Origin: Amanita rubescens
Lineage: Eukaryota; Basidiomycota; Agaricomycetes; Agaricales; Amanitaceae
Direction of reading: 5' to 3'
Length of the DNA stretch: 25,927 bases
Assembly (NCBI GenBank): GCA_015039365.1
Contig: WION01000652.1
Span: 1-25,927 of the forward strand
Both the position numbers and the translations under genes were made by a program. The stretch's first letter is position 1, and every line of letters starts with the position of its first letter. The notes below the pieces were generated by a model, which saw only the letters and a list, made by a program, of their open reading frames with translations, made no database searches and was not told the DNA's origin. This document shows positions 5,275 to 16,149 of this stretch, in pieces.

Positions 5275-8020
5275 TCTTAACTTGGTTAGTTTTCAGGATC
5301 TAGACAAGTACAAAGACCTTAACGAACACGATGATCTCTAGCAGTCCAATCTTTGAGAAATACACGATCCTTGTTCAACTTCCTGTCAAGAGACTGCATA
5401 GCCTTGTCATTGGCACTCGCATTGTCAGATGTGGCCCAGCCAATCTGTGTCATATTTCAAATTTTGAAAAGCCAAGAGCAGGTCACTCACCTTGTCTTGG
5501 ATCTCATATTGCCCAAGAACTTTGATGATTGTGGTAGCCATGTTCTCACCAGTATGACGACCTTGCAACTCCTCCAAAGCAAGGACTTTGCTTTTGAGCT
5601 GCCACTCATTTGGCTGACCTGGTGGATTGTCAATGTAGTGGGCTGTTACAGCAAGGTATGGATCATAAGCCTTTGATGTCCATGCATCAAATGTGATGGA
5701 TATTTTGCTAGGAACAGTCTAAAGCATATCAACAGGCAATACAAGCAGAGAAACCAAAGAAACTTACTTTAAAGTGATTTTTTAACCATTCAATTGCTGT
5801 ATTTGCCTTCTCAATGATTTCATCATGAAGTTTTGTGTGGTGTGGTATGTCACTCTCTTTAGTTGCTGGACGTTGGTACATAAGAATATGGCGAAAACTC
5901 TTCTTGTCAATGATCCTGAAGGCCTGGGCCTGTCAGCAAGTTTTATTTGAGGATTAAGAGCAGCTTACCTGGTCATCAGATACAACAAAGTCAATAATGT
6001 GCTCAAGAAGCCCTTCCTTTGACCACTTAGCCACAGGCTTGACAAATCCATCAAGATTCTGTTGGGATGATGAATTCTGCAACTGAGAATCTTCCTGCAG
6101 TGGCAAAGCAACTGGATTGGGTTCAATTTCCAGTTCCCTGCACTTCTGAAGGTACACCTCTCCATGGGAATCCCAGTGCCTACACAGGAAGCACCCTGTC
6201 AACTTGATTTTGAAGAAATCAGGAGAAACTCACCTGGCAATGTGTTTATGAAGTGATGAAGTATGGCCTTTGAAAAAGAGACTAAATAAAATTTAAGCAG
6301 AATGAAAGTGGATAAGAAATAGTACAGTACTTGCCTACAAACTTTGCAGACATGGCCATGTACTTCATTCCCCTCCTCATTTTGAGTTGCTTTTTTGTAC
6401 ATAGCTCGAAGATCACGGGTACGATCATCATTACCTCGGTGGTTGTGTTTCCGGGGCTTAGACTAAGTCATAGACTGAGCAAGAAGCATATTAAAAATAT
6501 TTCCATAAACTAACTCACCTTTTTGTGTCCCTCAAGGAGCCTATCAGCTTCCAGCTTTGCATAGGCAGAGTCATTGTCAGCATCAATGTCATTGCCCTCC
6601 TCTTCCTCCTCCTCTTCCTCCTCTGCATCCTCTGCATCCTTATCCTGTTCCTCCCAATCACCATCCTTATCTTCAACACCACCACTATCCAAATCCTTCG
6701 GGTCCTTTGTCATTTGCTTGCTCACCTTACGACGTTCTGGAGATGGAGGCGCAGAGTTGGCACGTTTGCGCTTTTTCACTTGCACCGTTGACTTTGCTAT
6801 AATATTGGAAGTGATCAGTATTAGGTACTAATGACAGCGAATGGGACTTACATTGGCGTGATTGAGGAGTGAAGGACTTTGCTGGTGTCAAACGTCCTGG
6901 TCCTGGGGCAGCTGTGATATGTTTATCAGACAGATAACAATAGAATGGCAAGTTTACGCCATAATCAAGGTTATAGAACATACCTTGATGCGCCAGTGAC
7001 TTTGCTGATGTTGAACCTTCACCAACAGATAAGATAATGATTAGTTTTATATGTAGATGATAGTATTAATCGATGACAAACCTTCGAAACGGCTGAAAAA
7101 GAGCTTCGTTCTTGGGGAAAGTTGCTGCTCTTTCAATGCCGAGACCTTATTCGAGGGTTTTGCAACGTGCTTGCCACTGACAAGTATGGCAGGTTGTTTT
7201 CCCTTGAGGCCTTTGAGGGGGGTTAATCCAACACCCTGAGATGATCTATTTCCATCGCTGTCATCTGCCATTGAATCGCCGAGGGAGGTATTCTCAGGCT
7301 CAGGGGGGAGAACTCGAGTCTCGGAGCTGGGAGAATGGACCCAGTCAATCTTGGATGCGTCTTTGAGAGTCCCGTCTGGTCGGAGTGCAGGTGTGTCTGG
7401 ATCGGACATTGCAGATGCTCAGATATCGTGTCTGATGGTGCGCCTCACAAAGGTTCAACGGTAATCGGCTTTACCCGTCTGAGTTTGAACTTGAATCCTG
7501 GCCGCGGACGACGCCCGCTGCAAGTAATCTAATCAATATATCTACCTCCCCTACCAGCAGCGGTCAGGCAACTGCATGGGTATACCCCCATGTCCACTAC
7601 TCATTCAACAGCCTGACCGCCGAGCTCCACATCCACCCGCCCACTGGACTCGCTGTCGTGATGGTGACGGTGATCCACCAATCTCTAATCCCACGCCATC
7701 GCCACTGAGTCCCCTCAAACCCACGCCATCGCCGGAATACCAGCCTCAGTAAGCCGCCAGACTTACGGTCTGGCCAATAGATCACCTCTGACTTGCCTGT
7801 ACCCATCCCGTACTCGTGATATCGCCCACCCACTGGTCCTCAAATAGTTCAGTTCGAACTGCAGTTCGAACCGGTTCTGGTTAAGACCTGGGAGCCAGAA
7901 CCGGGAACCGGAACCATCCCAGAACTGGTAGAACCGGAACTGGACTGAACCGAAACTACGGTTCAGTTCTGTCGGTTCCGGTTCTCTGACACTGAACTGG
8001 ACCGAACTTCGGCCACCCTA
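5275..8020 (-). mobile_element. hAT DNA transposon, 3' half lost at the telomere joint
   Basis: The element runs on the minus strand from a presumed 5' terminus at 8020 through its transposase gene (7409-5319) to 5275, where telomere repeats begin. The proposed right terminus reads TAGGGTGGCCGAAGTTCGG on the minus strand. The next 170 bp or so (7850-8020) is packed with short inverted GGTTC/GAACC and CCGG motifs, typical of hAT subterminal regions. Between 7410 and 7849 I see no gene, only a GC-rich leader. The opposite terminus and its target-site duplication are gone, so the 8020 boundary cannot be proven from this window. Confidence 0.6.
5319..7409 (-). pseudogene. hAT-family transposase (BED zinc finger type), 3'-truncated
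   Basis: Reading minus from ATG 7409, ten exons fit by frame and splice sites: 7409-7082, 7016-6984, 6911-6852, 6796-6519, 6462-6335, 6281-6234, 6179-5969, 5923-5768, 5718-5491 and 5444-5323. The N-terminus is disordered, with a long Glu/Asp run in exon 4. Exons 5-7 build a BED finger (HVCKVCSLFF then SLHKHIARHW). Exons 7-10 resemble the hAT catalytic region: ITFDAWTSK holds the likely first catalytic Asp, and IGWATSDNASANDK follows. The donor after exon 10 appears mutated (CG|TTAAG in place of CG|GTAAG), giving an in-frame TAA at 5321-5319. A CTAAC branch and AAG acceptor still follow, but at the first base of the next exon the sequence becomes telomere. The remaining catalytic residues and the C-terminal dimerisation domain are missing, so it cannot be active. 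Confidence 0.85.
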
Positions 8021-8190
8021 CTTCATTCTCATCTTTTCTCGTAGCATTGGATGCAGAAAGAGATCGAAATGAAGGTATTTCTATTATTTTGTTGCGAATG
8101 ATTACATTCTAACATATGATACCATATAGCAAAATGTGAAGGAGAAAAAGAAAAAGAAGGAAAATCAGTAGGAGAATGAGCAAGGGGGGA

Positions 8191-8460
8191 AAAGGGGGAA
8201 GGAGGGGGAAGGAGGGGGAAGGAGGGGGAAGGAGGGGGAAGGAGGGGGAAGGAGGGGGAAGGAGGGGGAAGGAGGGGGAAGGAGGGGGAAGGAGGGGGAA
8301 GGAGGGGGAGAGCGAGGGAGGATGGGGAAAGCGAGGGAAAGCGAGGGAAAGCAGGGGAGGGCGGGGGAAGCGGGGGAGAGCAAGGGAAAGTGGGGGAAAG
8401 CGGGGGAGGGCAGGGGAAGCGAGGGAAAGCGAGGGAAAGCGGGGGAGGGCGGGGGAAAGC
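8191..8460. repeat. GGAGGGGGAA minisatellite grading into a degenerate 10-bp array
   Basis: Positions 8201-8300 are ten exact copies of a 10-bp unit. The flanks, up to about 8460, keep the 10-bp rhythm with variants such as GCGAGGGAAA and GCGGGGGAGG. The purine strand is G-run rich throughout and could form G-quadruplexes or triplex DNA. Long open frames across it (Pro/Ser-rich on minus, Gly/Lys/Arg-rich on plus) are products of the repeat, not genes. Confidence 0.95.
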
Positions 8461-8625
8461 ATGTGTTGTAGGCTAGAAATGGGAATTTGTTGGAAAACGT
8501 GAGAACTGTCGGGAAACGGGGGAAATTTTTTCTAAAAACTGGAACTTTTCTCACAGAGCTACCTCAAAATCCGACTTTGCCGGAAATTTTCGGAAATCGT
8601 TGGATTTTGTGAGAACTGATTCCTA

Positions 8626-10750
8626 CTGGGTCTCAAGAATGATGAGAACGAGATTATCCCTCAGTTTCACGATGAGAGCTGTTTCACAGCCAATGAATAC
8701 AAGGCCAAGGCTTGGCTCGCTGCTGGCCAGACAATCTTGCAGAAGAAGGGTCGTGGTCGGCTTATCCACGTCTCAGAATTCATCAATCCAATCACAGGGC
8801 ATCTGGCAGTACGTGACAAAGGGGGCAACATTACCGATGAGGCACGAAAGATTATCTATCCAGGCTCAGGGGGAGATCCATGGTGGGACACAAACCAACT
8901 GCTCGAACAAGTCAAGCATGCAGTCAGTGTATTTGAGTAGGGATTGGCTGGGGTGAACCCCTGGGTATCCAGATGCATACCCACACCCACACCCTGTGAC
9001 ATACCCATACCCTCACTCTGGGTATGGGTTTGGATCAGGGTACATGGCAAGCTGACCCATACCCACACCCACTTCCATACCCACACCCACACCCTTATGG
9101 GTTATACCCCTTGATGAAGGTAATGATATGTGTAATACAAGTTAATTAAAATGAAAAAGAAAAGAAAAAACTAGTAATTGAAACTAAGGTGAGTCCCACC
9201 TTCCCTTTTGGCCTTTCCATTCAAAATCATATCCCATCAACATCCCCCTACTCTAGTAGGCCCAGTCCAGCCTCCAATGGTGCCCATCACTGCCACCTCC
9301 TTTAAGCCATGTGAGACAATTTGAAGCAAACAGGACCAGGAGTGCCACTCCTTCCCCTCCATTCCCTTTCCTTTGCTGGCTGACAGAGAAGTGACCCCAC
9401 AGGCCCACCAGCATTGCACCCATGGACCACCAGAAGGAGAACACACTCCTGACCCCCCACCCTCCACCTGAGGTCCCCACTGCCACCCCCAATTCAACTC
9501 TCTAGCCACACCTGTTCTGGAGCAATCCAAACAGTGAAACCCCACCCAGCAGCCCACTACTCAGGCCGCCACCCTAAGACCTCAGGTGTACAGGCCACAC
9601 CCAGGTCCAGCCTCTGTAATCGCCACCCTCTGCCATCATCATGACCCATGGAGTGAGCCACTGATGCATGTGGCCCAGTGGCCCTTCACAGGTTCTGCTT
9701 CCAAGGCTCCCCCTGCCCCCCTGCAACTATCAGACACCCACACAGGCTGCATTTGTGACCTGGGCCTGGCCTCTGTCCCAACAGAGCTACCCACATCCCA
9801 CCTTATCCTGACATACATAGGAGTGGGTACAGGAGTGGGTATGCCTGATGATACCCAAACCCACGTTGAGGGTATGGGTTTGAATGAGGGTCCATGGAGT
9901 CTGTACCCCCACCCATACCCACTATACACCCACACCCAAGACCCTCAAGGGTTTGGCCAACCCACGCCAATCCCTATATTTGAGCGAGCTCATCCGAAAT
10001 GTGTCGCTCTGTTCATCTTCGACCAATCATCTGCTCACGCATCGCTTGGGCCGGATTCATGAAAGGCCTTTGAAATGAATAAATCAGATGGCGGAAAGCA
10101 GCACGTACAACGGGATACAATTATTCCACAGTCCAACCCTATTGTGGAACATCGCGGGAAGGTTCAGAAAATGACGCTTCCAGATGGGACACAAAAAGGC
10201 TTAGAATGTGTGCTTACAGAACGCGGGTTTAATGTCCGTGGCTTGCCTGCTAAGTGTTCACCAGTCTGTCCAATGGAAAACACCAATTGCTGCATGGCAC
10301 GTCTTCTCAGCAAACAAGAAGATTTTATGAATCAGGTCTCCATGCTTGAGACACTAATACGGAAAAGTGGACATGAGTGCATCTTCTTGCCGAAATTCCA
10401 CTGCAAGTTGAATCCGATTGAAATGGTGTGTAACTCCCGCCTTTCTCTATTATAATTTATAGACTGATCACTACTACTACTACAAGTATTGGGGATGGGC
10501 TAAATATTGGTACCGTGAAGTACCAAAGCAGAACTTCGCTGAAGCGAAGGAAATTGCTCTGAAGTACTTAGATGCCTGTCCCACTGATGTCATCCGGCGG
10601 TTTATCAACCGATCATGGCGCTTTTTGAGCGCATACCGGATGGGACTCACTGGAGAAGCAGCAGCATGGGCTGTACGAAAACAGCGCCAGCATCGCCAAG
10701 TATCTAAGCGAGCGATGATGGGGATCGAGGCCCTCTTGAACCCAAATTAG
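8626..10750 (+). pseudogene. DDE-superfamily transposase, interrupted by a hAT-type insertion
   Basis: The coding parts are 8626-8937, 9985-10425 and 10487-10750. The first part has the HDESCF motif, typical of this DDE endonuclease family common in Agaricomycetes. The second has LFIFDQSSAHAS (catalytic Asp), KCSPVCP, CCMARLLS and FLPKFHCKLNPIEM (catalytic Glu). The third has MYWGWAKYWYREV, RRFINRSWRF and SAYRMGLTG, and stops with TAG at 10748. The frame resumes exactly (VFE|RAHPK) once the insertion 8938-9976 and one TSD copy are removed. An intron of 61 nt (10426-10486) is inferred because it restores the MYWGW motif. An in-frame TGA at 10060-10062 and loss of the N-terminal half upstream of 8626 make it a pseudogene. 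Confidence 0.85.
8938..9976. mobile_element. Non-autonomous hAT-type element, 1039 bp, 8-bp TSD
   Basis: Flanked by TATTTGAG at 8930-8937 and 9977-9984. Terminal inverted repeats are TAGGGATTGGC at 8938-8948 and its exact complement at 9966-9976. Subterminal regions are full of CCCATACCC/GGGTATGGG motifs in both orientations, as in hAT ends. The interior is Pro-codon-rich low-complexity sequence, and I find no transposase in it. Excising it with one TSD copy rejoins the host transposase frame. Confidence 0.92.
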
Positions 10751-11128
10751 TCACCCAAACTTATGACTTTTTTGGCCAAAAAATTTGGCGGCCCTCAAAA
10801 GTCGTGGGAATAATTCAAAGAGGGTGTTTTTAGACGTATTTCGAGGCGCTGAATCCAAATCCGGTGCCCATTTTACTCAGAAAATTTTAGATCTTGATAT
10901 ATCGAGATTGTCGTGTTTGGTTGTGCGCAACTGTACTGTTGCTCCTTGGACCGCCGCTCCAACCCCCAGTGTGGGAAAAATGACCTACTCAAAAAAAATG
11001 ATAAACAACAACAAACAACAATGATGACCCCCCCCCCCTCCCCCAGGCTAAAAAAAGAAAATGGTTTTGCTTCGCAGGCCAGCCCAGGTAAGGAGCGCCT
11101 GTGACCGGCCTTCGTATACCTACCTTAG
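10751..11128. other. Gene-free stretch after the DDE pseudogene
   Basis: AT-rich sequence with short A and C homopolymers (10987-11050). It may hold the 3' terminus of the DDE element, but I could not find a matching inverted repeat near 8460-8620. No coding pattern seen. Confidence 0.4.
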
Positions 11129-11500
11129 AGCGTGTGAAATATAGAACTTAGCAAAACGTAGCAAAACGTAGTGGCCTTCCTGGCTGCCCCCCTCCTCTCA
11201 AATAAATTACAGTGTGTAAGTACATAATCCTAAGTGCCCACCCAAGGTTTCTGAGAGCACCGCTCTTTGTTGTGCTTGTGATATACAACTCATCTTGAAA
11301 CTTATAGCGTGTGAAATATAGAACTTAGTAAAACGTAGCAAAACGTAGTGGCCTCCCTGGCTGCACCCATCCCCTCAAATAAATTACAGTTGGTAAGGAT
11401 ATAATCCTAAGTGCCCAGCAAAGTTTCCTGAGAGTGCTGCTGCTTGTGATAAGCAAGTTACCTTGAAACGTACCAAAACATAGCCCAAACGTACCAAAAT
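11129..11500. repeat. 177-bp tandem repeat, two clear copies plus a decayed third
   Basis: AGCGTGTGAAATATAGAACT starts at 11129 and again at 11306, a 177-bp period. Both copies share AAAACGTAGCAAAACGTAGTGG, CTCAAATAAATTACAGT and ATAATCCTAAGTGCCCA. A third, more diverged copy follows from about 11470 (CGTACCAAAA motifs). Origin unknown. Confidence 0.85.
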
Positions 11501-11947
11501 GTCGTTGCCTTTCTGGTCACTCCTTACACCTCAAACCCATTGGAATCTTAATTGAGGATGTCCCAATGACATATTTGATAAGTTTGGGATAGTCTAGCCA
11601 TTGTAATGTACACTGTATAGTATTTAACATTCACCGCCTCTTAGCATTTGACCATTGCTGCTGCCATTTCTATACCTCCTCATCTATTTCTGATGAGCAA
11701 AAGGATGTTTCCTTATATCATACATTCCAATTGAACAGTCCAGAGGGGTGTGACAGCAGTGGAGAGCAGAGGGTAAGCGCTCCTGGTGTTGTGACCTATA
11801 TGTCACTACAGGTCACAACTTGATGAATATTGAAGGCTCAATAACTCGAAAACTGGACCGCCGATTTCTTAGCTATTGCAGGGTTAGTAAGTGGTATATG
11901 ATACCTTTCCATTGATACAATAAGATTTGAAAAAATCTATGATATGT
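11501..11947. other. No gene seen
   Basis: Moderately AT-rich sequence between the 177-bp repeat and the next gene fragment. Open frames are short, and I found no splice pattern or repeat. Confidence 0.5.
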
Positions 11948-12446
11948 TTATAGTACTAGTGTTATAAAAAGGTGTATAATTGCTTCCTCCTGATCGCGCG
12001 CCCTGCCCACAGATGCGTCCCCTTGAGTCGGTGCATCCTCCTGCATCGGCGCATCGTCCATAAAGGGATTGGGGGGATCTTCATCCATGATATCTTCGTC
12101 GAGGGGAAGGGGTGGGACAGTGGTTTTCTGCATATGTTTAAGTTGTTTAGAGCTATGATTAGAATACGACGCGACGTACCTTCGACTTTTTCTTTCTTTG
12201 TCTGGTACTATGCGTCTGACTTGAGCTAGATGATGCAGAGGACGCGTTCGGTTGTCCATATATCTTAAAGAACGCAGCGCGAGCATCACGGCGCTCTACC
12301 TCCTCCTCGTCTGGGTCCAAATCACGATATTTCTTGTGGTTTCGGTACGTTCTTGGTATGAGGTAAACACCGTCTCGACAGATTTGATAGCATTTGTGGC
12401 ATTCACAGAGTATTTTGCCGTCGTCACGTCGAGTAAGCTCTTTCAT
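11948..12446 (-). pseudogene. N-terminal fragment, probably of a Tnp2/CACTA-type transposon protein
   Basis: Exon 1 is 12446-12180 and exon 2 is 12127-11948, joined by a 52-nt intron (donor GTACGT, acceptor TGCAG). The start MKELTRRDDG is followed by a compact Cys/His cluster (CECHKCYQIC, then YRNHKKYRD), then a Ser-rich and basic stretch, then an acidic Pro/Met/Asp-rich segment ending at a TAA. A small N-terminal Cys/His cluster ahead of an acidic linker is the usual opening of basidiomycete Tnp2-associated proteins. The transposase domain that should follow is absent, so this is a fragment. The assignment is from memory of the family pattern, without a search. Confidence 0.5.
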
Positions 12447-12687
12447 GTGAGTTATGGATTTTGTGAGTCAAGGGACTTAGCAATTTTGTGACGCGCGACA
12501 TTTCAAAGCAATTTCGATTTCGTAGCTACAATTACAGAAGCAATTAGCTACACATGTGGACGGTATGTGGCAGAGGCGAGCAGATATGAGCAGAATATCG
12601 AGCACATGCCAGATTTGGGCAGTGCGTGACAAGTCGGCTCCGGGCGTAACAGATTTCACCCGGGGGATTTCTCACTGGGCTTGACTC

Positions 12688-14086
12688 ATGGTCCACGAGA
12701 GTGAACGGGAGCACCGAACTTCAAAAGCACGCTTCCTTCGGACTAGTGGCCAGTCAATACCGAAGCAACTATCTGTGATTGAAAGGCGACAGCGTGGTGT
12801 CAGGACCATCCGCCAGAATCTTGATGGACGTCACTCTCAAATAGAGCCAGAGGCCGTTATTGCCAATGATCCTGGGATTCAGTACGAGATGGGAGTGTCA
12901 GAAAATTTCCCTGTGCACGTTCCAACATTTCTCCAACGAAATGAAGGTGATTACGCAATCAGGGTGAATGATTTTTTCCGCTCCACAGAACCTTGCTTAT
13001 ATATCAACTGCCGTAGAACTTTTACCTTAAGTTGAGACGATATCTTCTTCCTCTTATTCAAGCGCAGCACCAGCAGGAGACCGAACCACATCCTACCGAG
13101 GATCTCGGCGCCATAGTAATCTCAAATGACGTTAGATCTCTGGATGAAAACTTGCCTGATTTTGTATTTTTAAAGAACGACAACATATACCACCACAAAC
13201 GCGTTCGATTTCACTTCACCACTTACGATGTGCGATGTGGGACGGACATTGTTAATGTGGGGACGTCGCGTCGCGATGTCATGCTCCTTGAAAACGACTC
13301 CAAGAGGTCATTGAGTCCTCACCGCTTTTTATATGCGCGGGTCTTAGGTGCATATCATGCAAACGTGATCTATACAGGGCCTGGGGCGCGGGACAAGAAA
13401 TCACGCCGCATCGAATTCTTGTGGGTGCGATGGTTCGAAGTTGTCGATCCAGCATCTTCTGGGTGGAGTAAGTCCGGATTGGACTTGGTTCAGTTTCCTC
13501 CCATGCACCAAAACAGCTCTTTCGGCTTTGTGGATCCGAGAGATGTGTTGAGGGGATGTCATATCCTTCCGGCTTCTGCTCAAGGCAGACGACAAGCAGA
13601 TGGGGTCGATGTGTCACCTTGTGCTAAAGATGGTGAAGATTACCACTTCTATTATGTTGGCCGGTGCGTTCAAGCTTGACGTGGTGATTTCAACGTCAAC
13701 TCATTTAAATACTTAGCTTCTCTGACCGGGATCTGCTGATGCGCTATCACTGGGGCCTAGGTGTTGGACATTGTTATGCACGCAATACTTCCGAAAGCTG
13801 CAGTACTTCTGATGAACCGAGAGACATGGAAGATGATCAGTATGTGGATCTCGAGCCGGACAACTCTTCGGATACTGAAAATGCCAGCGACGCGTGCGAG
13901 TCAGATAATTCGGAATTGTGCCTGGATGATCGAGACCCGGAAGGTTGGGATGACACGGAGACCTCGGAGAGTGGCAGTGACTTGGATTTCCCAAGTGAAT
14001 ATGGCTCTGAAGATGATGATTATGACACGGAGACCTCAGAGAGTGGCAGTGACTTGGATTGCCCAAGTGAATATGATGATGATTAG
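12688..14086 (+). pseudogene. C-terminal part of a Tnp2/CACTA-associated basidiomycete protein
   Basis: The likely exons are 12688-12963, 13032-13663 and 13717-14086 (stop TAG). The middle exon carries the pattern seen in many Agaricomycete Tnp2-type proteins: IYHHKRVRFHFTTYDVR, then YARVLGAYHA, then IEFLWVRWFEV, then FGFVDPRDVLRGCHILPA, then DYHFYYVGR. The last junction restores YYVGR-FSDRDLLMRY-GVGH, as expected. The first intron (12964-13031) is less sure: removing it may delete a few residues expected after AIR. The C-terminus is Asp/Glu/Ser-rich, with a 72-bp duplication. No DDE transposase core lies upstream, so it is a remnant or a captured domain. Its partner fragment 11948-12446 points the opposite way. 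Confidence 0.6.
13952..14075 (+). repeat. 72-bp tandem duplication in an acidic tail
   Basis: GACACGGAGACCTC begins at 13952 and again at 14024. Both copies encode a DTETSESGSDLD...PSEY segment, with DFPSEYGS in the first and DCPSEYDD in the second. This extends the acidic tail of the preceding gene by one unit. Confidence 0.85.
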
Positions 14087-16149
14087 AATTGCGCGAAGAT
14101 GTATGACGAATTTGTTATCTTCCGTGGCATTACGAATACTCTGGCTCAAGCGTAGGAGTTCACCTGCAATCGTGATCATTATATCTTCTAACTATTAACA
14201 GCCGTTCCATGTCTTTTATTATTTAACTCTACCAACGTACTGTAAGTTTTATAGATGATTTCCGAAACAGTCACTGATAGTCACGCTAGTAGTATATGTA
14301 TCGGTATGGAAATATTTACCATAAGATACGGCCAGAGACGATCTTCATCAATCCTGATGCCATCGCAGAGGCGTTTGATTCAGAGACTGAAAATTTTTTG
14401 AATCTCGCATCTCGTTGTCACAATCTCCCCTCATTGTCGTCACTGGGATATCATGCAACCACAGTCTCCTCATACCAACCTCGATGAGTGGGTCGACTAT
14501 TCCAGGCGATTCTGGAATTATTTTTCTGTTTTCTGGGAGAAGCTGTATCAACGGATCACCTCCTGGTGAACTGCAGCATTCTTCGATGCCATTGAATAAA
14601 TGGACCAATGCCGTTGATTAATGGAACCATTCCATAGGCCCCGGCGATGGTTGAGTTCATTGGAAAACGCTCAACAGCCGTGGAAGTTGTGGAGAATACC
14701 AGCCACAATCCTTCAGATGCTTAATAGCAGTGGCTCAATCAAGGCAGGCTTGTCGTCTTCCGTTTTCTCCGTTGCTTATGTATCTAGATGCCCATGATAC
14801 AGATTGACAGATCCCCACGACACAGATTCCCATGATACAAAATTGCATGCCTGGACATCATGAGGCTGATCAGATGCAAATTCCAGATTGTTGCATATAT
14901 ATGAACCCTACTTTCTTACTACATCAATCAACCTGACCCACCGTGATAGGCTTATTTACTGTGTCCGTCCGTCGACGAAGGCGGCTAACTAAGAATCAGA
15001 AACCAAGACTCCACTCAACACTGTGAAGACGCAGAGATGAGCAACGGCCCATTTAACATGGCATCTTCTCGTCCTGCTCCACCGGCAATAGTGGCCTATA
15101 CCGCGGGATGCAAGTTCTGGACCATATACTCATGTTCACATGCAGTAAGCTTCATAATTTTCAAACATTCGCTGAATATCGTACTAGCAGGGAAATATTT
15201 ATCGTGTAGACAGCCGTGTTGCATGGCATAATGTACGAAGTCTGTTCAACTTCCTAATAATCATAAGCATTGGTCCGTCTTTACTTTAGTGTACTGATTG
15301 GGGAGACACTGACGTCACAAGGAGAGCGATCAGTTTTAGATCATCTGGCGGTAGATCTATTACGTGATGACCTCCAGTAAATATAATTGGGGCTGTATTA
15401 GACGCGCTCACTCTCTTTTGTGGAGACACCAAGAAATAAGCATAGGCTAAGACATGTACAACTACCAAGGTATGTTACTTTTAGATATTGCAAGGATATC
15501 GTGATGATTGAAACCGACTGTTCAGAGTCCAACCCTTCTTTCATTCCGTCCCATTCATCCTGTCCCATCCATCTCCTTCCGCATTTATATGTCCTTCGCG
15601 TTCATTAGCGGCTACGCCTGTCCAATGGGTGGCATTTCCTATTCACGTCCAGCCTCACATTCTTTCCTCCATTGTCGAACGCTCTAGCTTTCCTTCCCGT
15701 CCGGAAGACATGGAACGTAAACTTCGCATAGCCGTCTTGAACGCCGCGCACAGTCCAATGCATTCCTAATCTTCCATCTGTTCCCCCGTCATGTGCTTTG
15801 CCGCTACGCGAATGTTTTGTTCAGTATCAGCCAAACCGAATGAGAACCACAATTCAACTCACACTACAACCCAATCCACTTCCTGATCGTCTTTGAACAC
15901 TGCTCGTACATTACTCGCGTAATATCTCAACGCTTGACAGGTTCTCTCCTGCACTATCACCTCTTCTGAAGCTGGCAGCGCCTGCTTTCGGCTGGTCTTA
16001 AGGGCGAAGAATTGAGGCTTGGAATCTTTTGTCATGTGACGATTGGACGTGCGCGAGGGGTTAAGAAAGATGCAAGCAAGACGAGGTATGAGGAGGTACG
16101 GGAGGCGAGGGAGATGGCTGTAAAGGCACGAGAACTCGATTCCACGACC
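14087..16149. other. Long stretch without a convincing gene
   Basis: Only short open frames occur, on both strands, with no recognisable motif or consistent splicing. Around 14790-14850 there are short imperfect repeats of CATGATACAGATT type. Probably decayed transposon and intergenic DNA. Confidence 0.5.

Noticed and set aside
6525..6831. Plus-strand open frames rich in Ser, Pro and Leu
   Set aside because: They are antisense shadows of the Glu/Asp run in exon 4 of the hAT transposase.
8109..8554. Long Pro/Ser-rich frames on minus and Gly/Lys-rich frame on plus
   Set aside because: Produced by the 10-bp minisatellite, with no independent coding evidence.
9586..10062. 158-codon plus frame
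   Set aside because: It starts inside the 1039-bp insertion and runs across its border into the DDE pseudogene, so it is a chimaera by chance.
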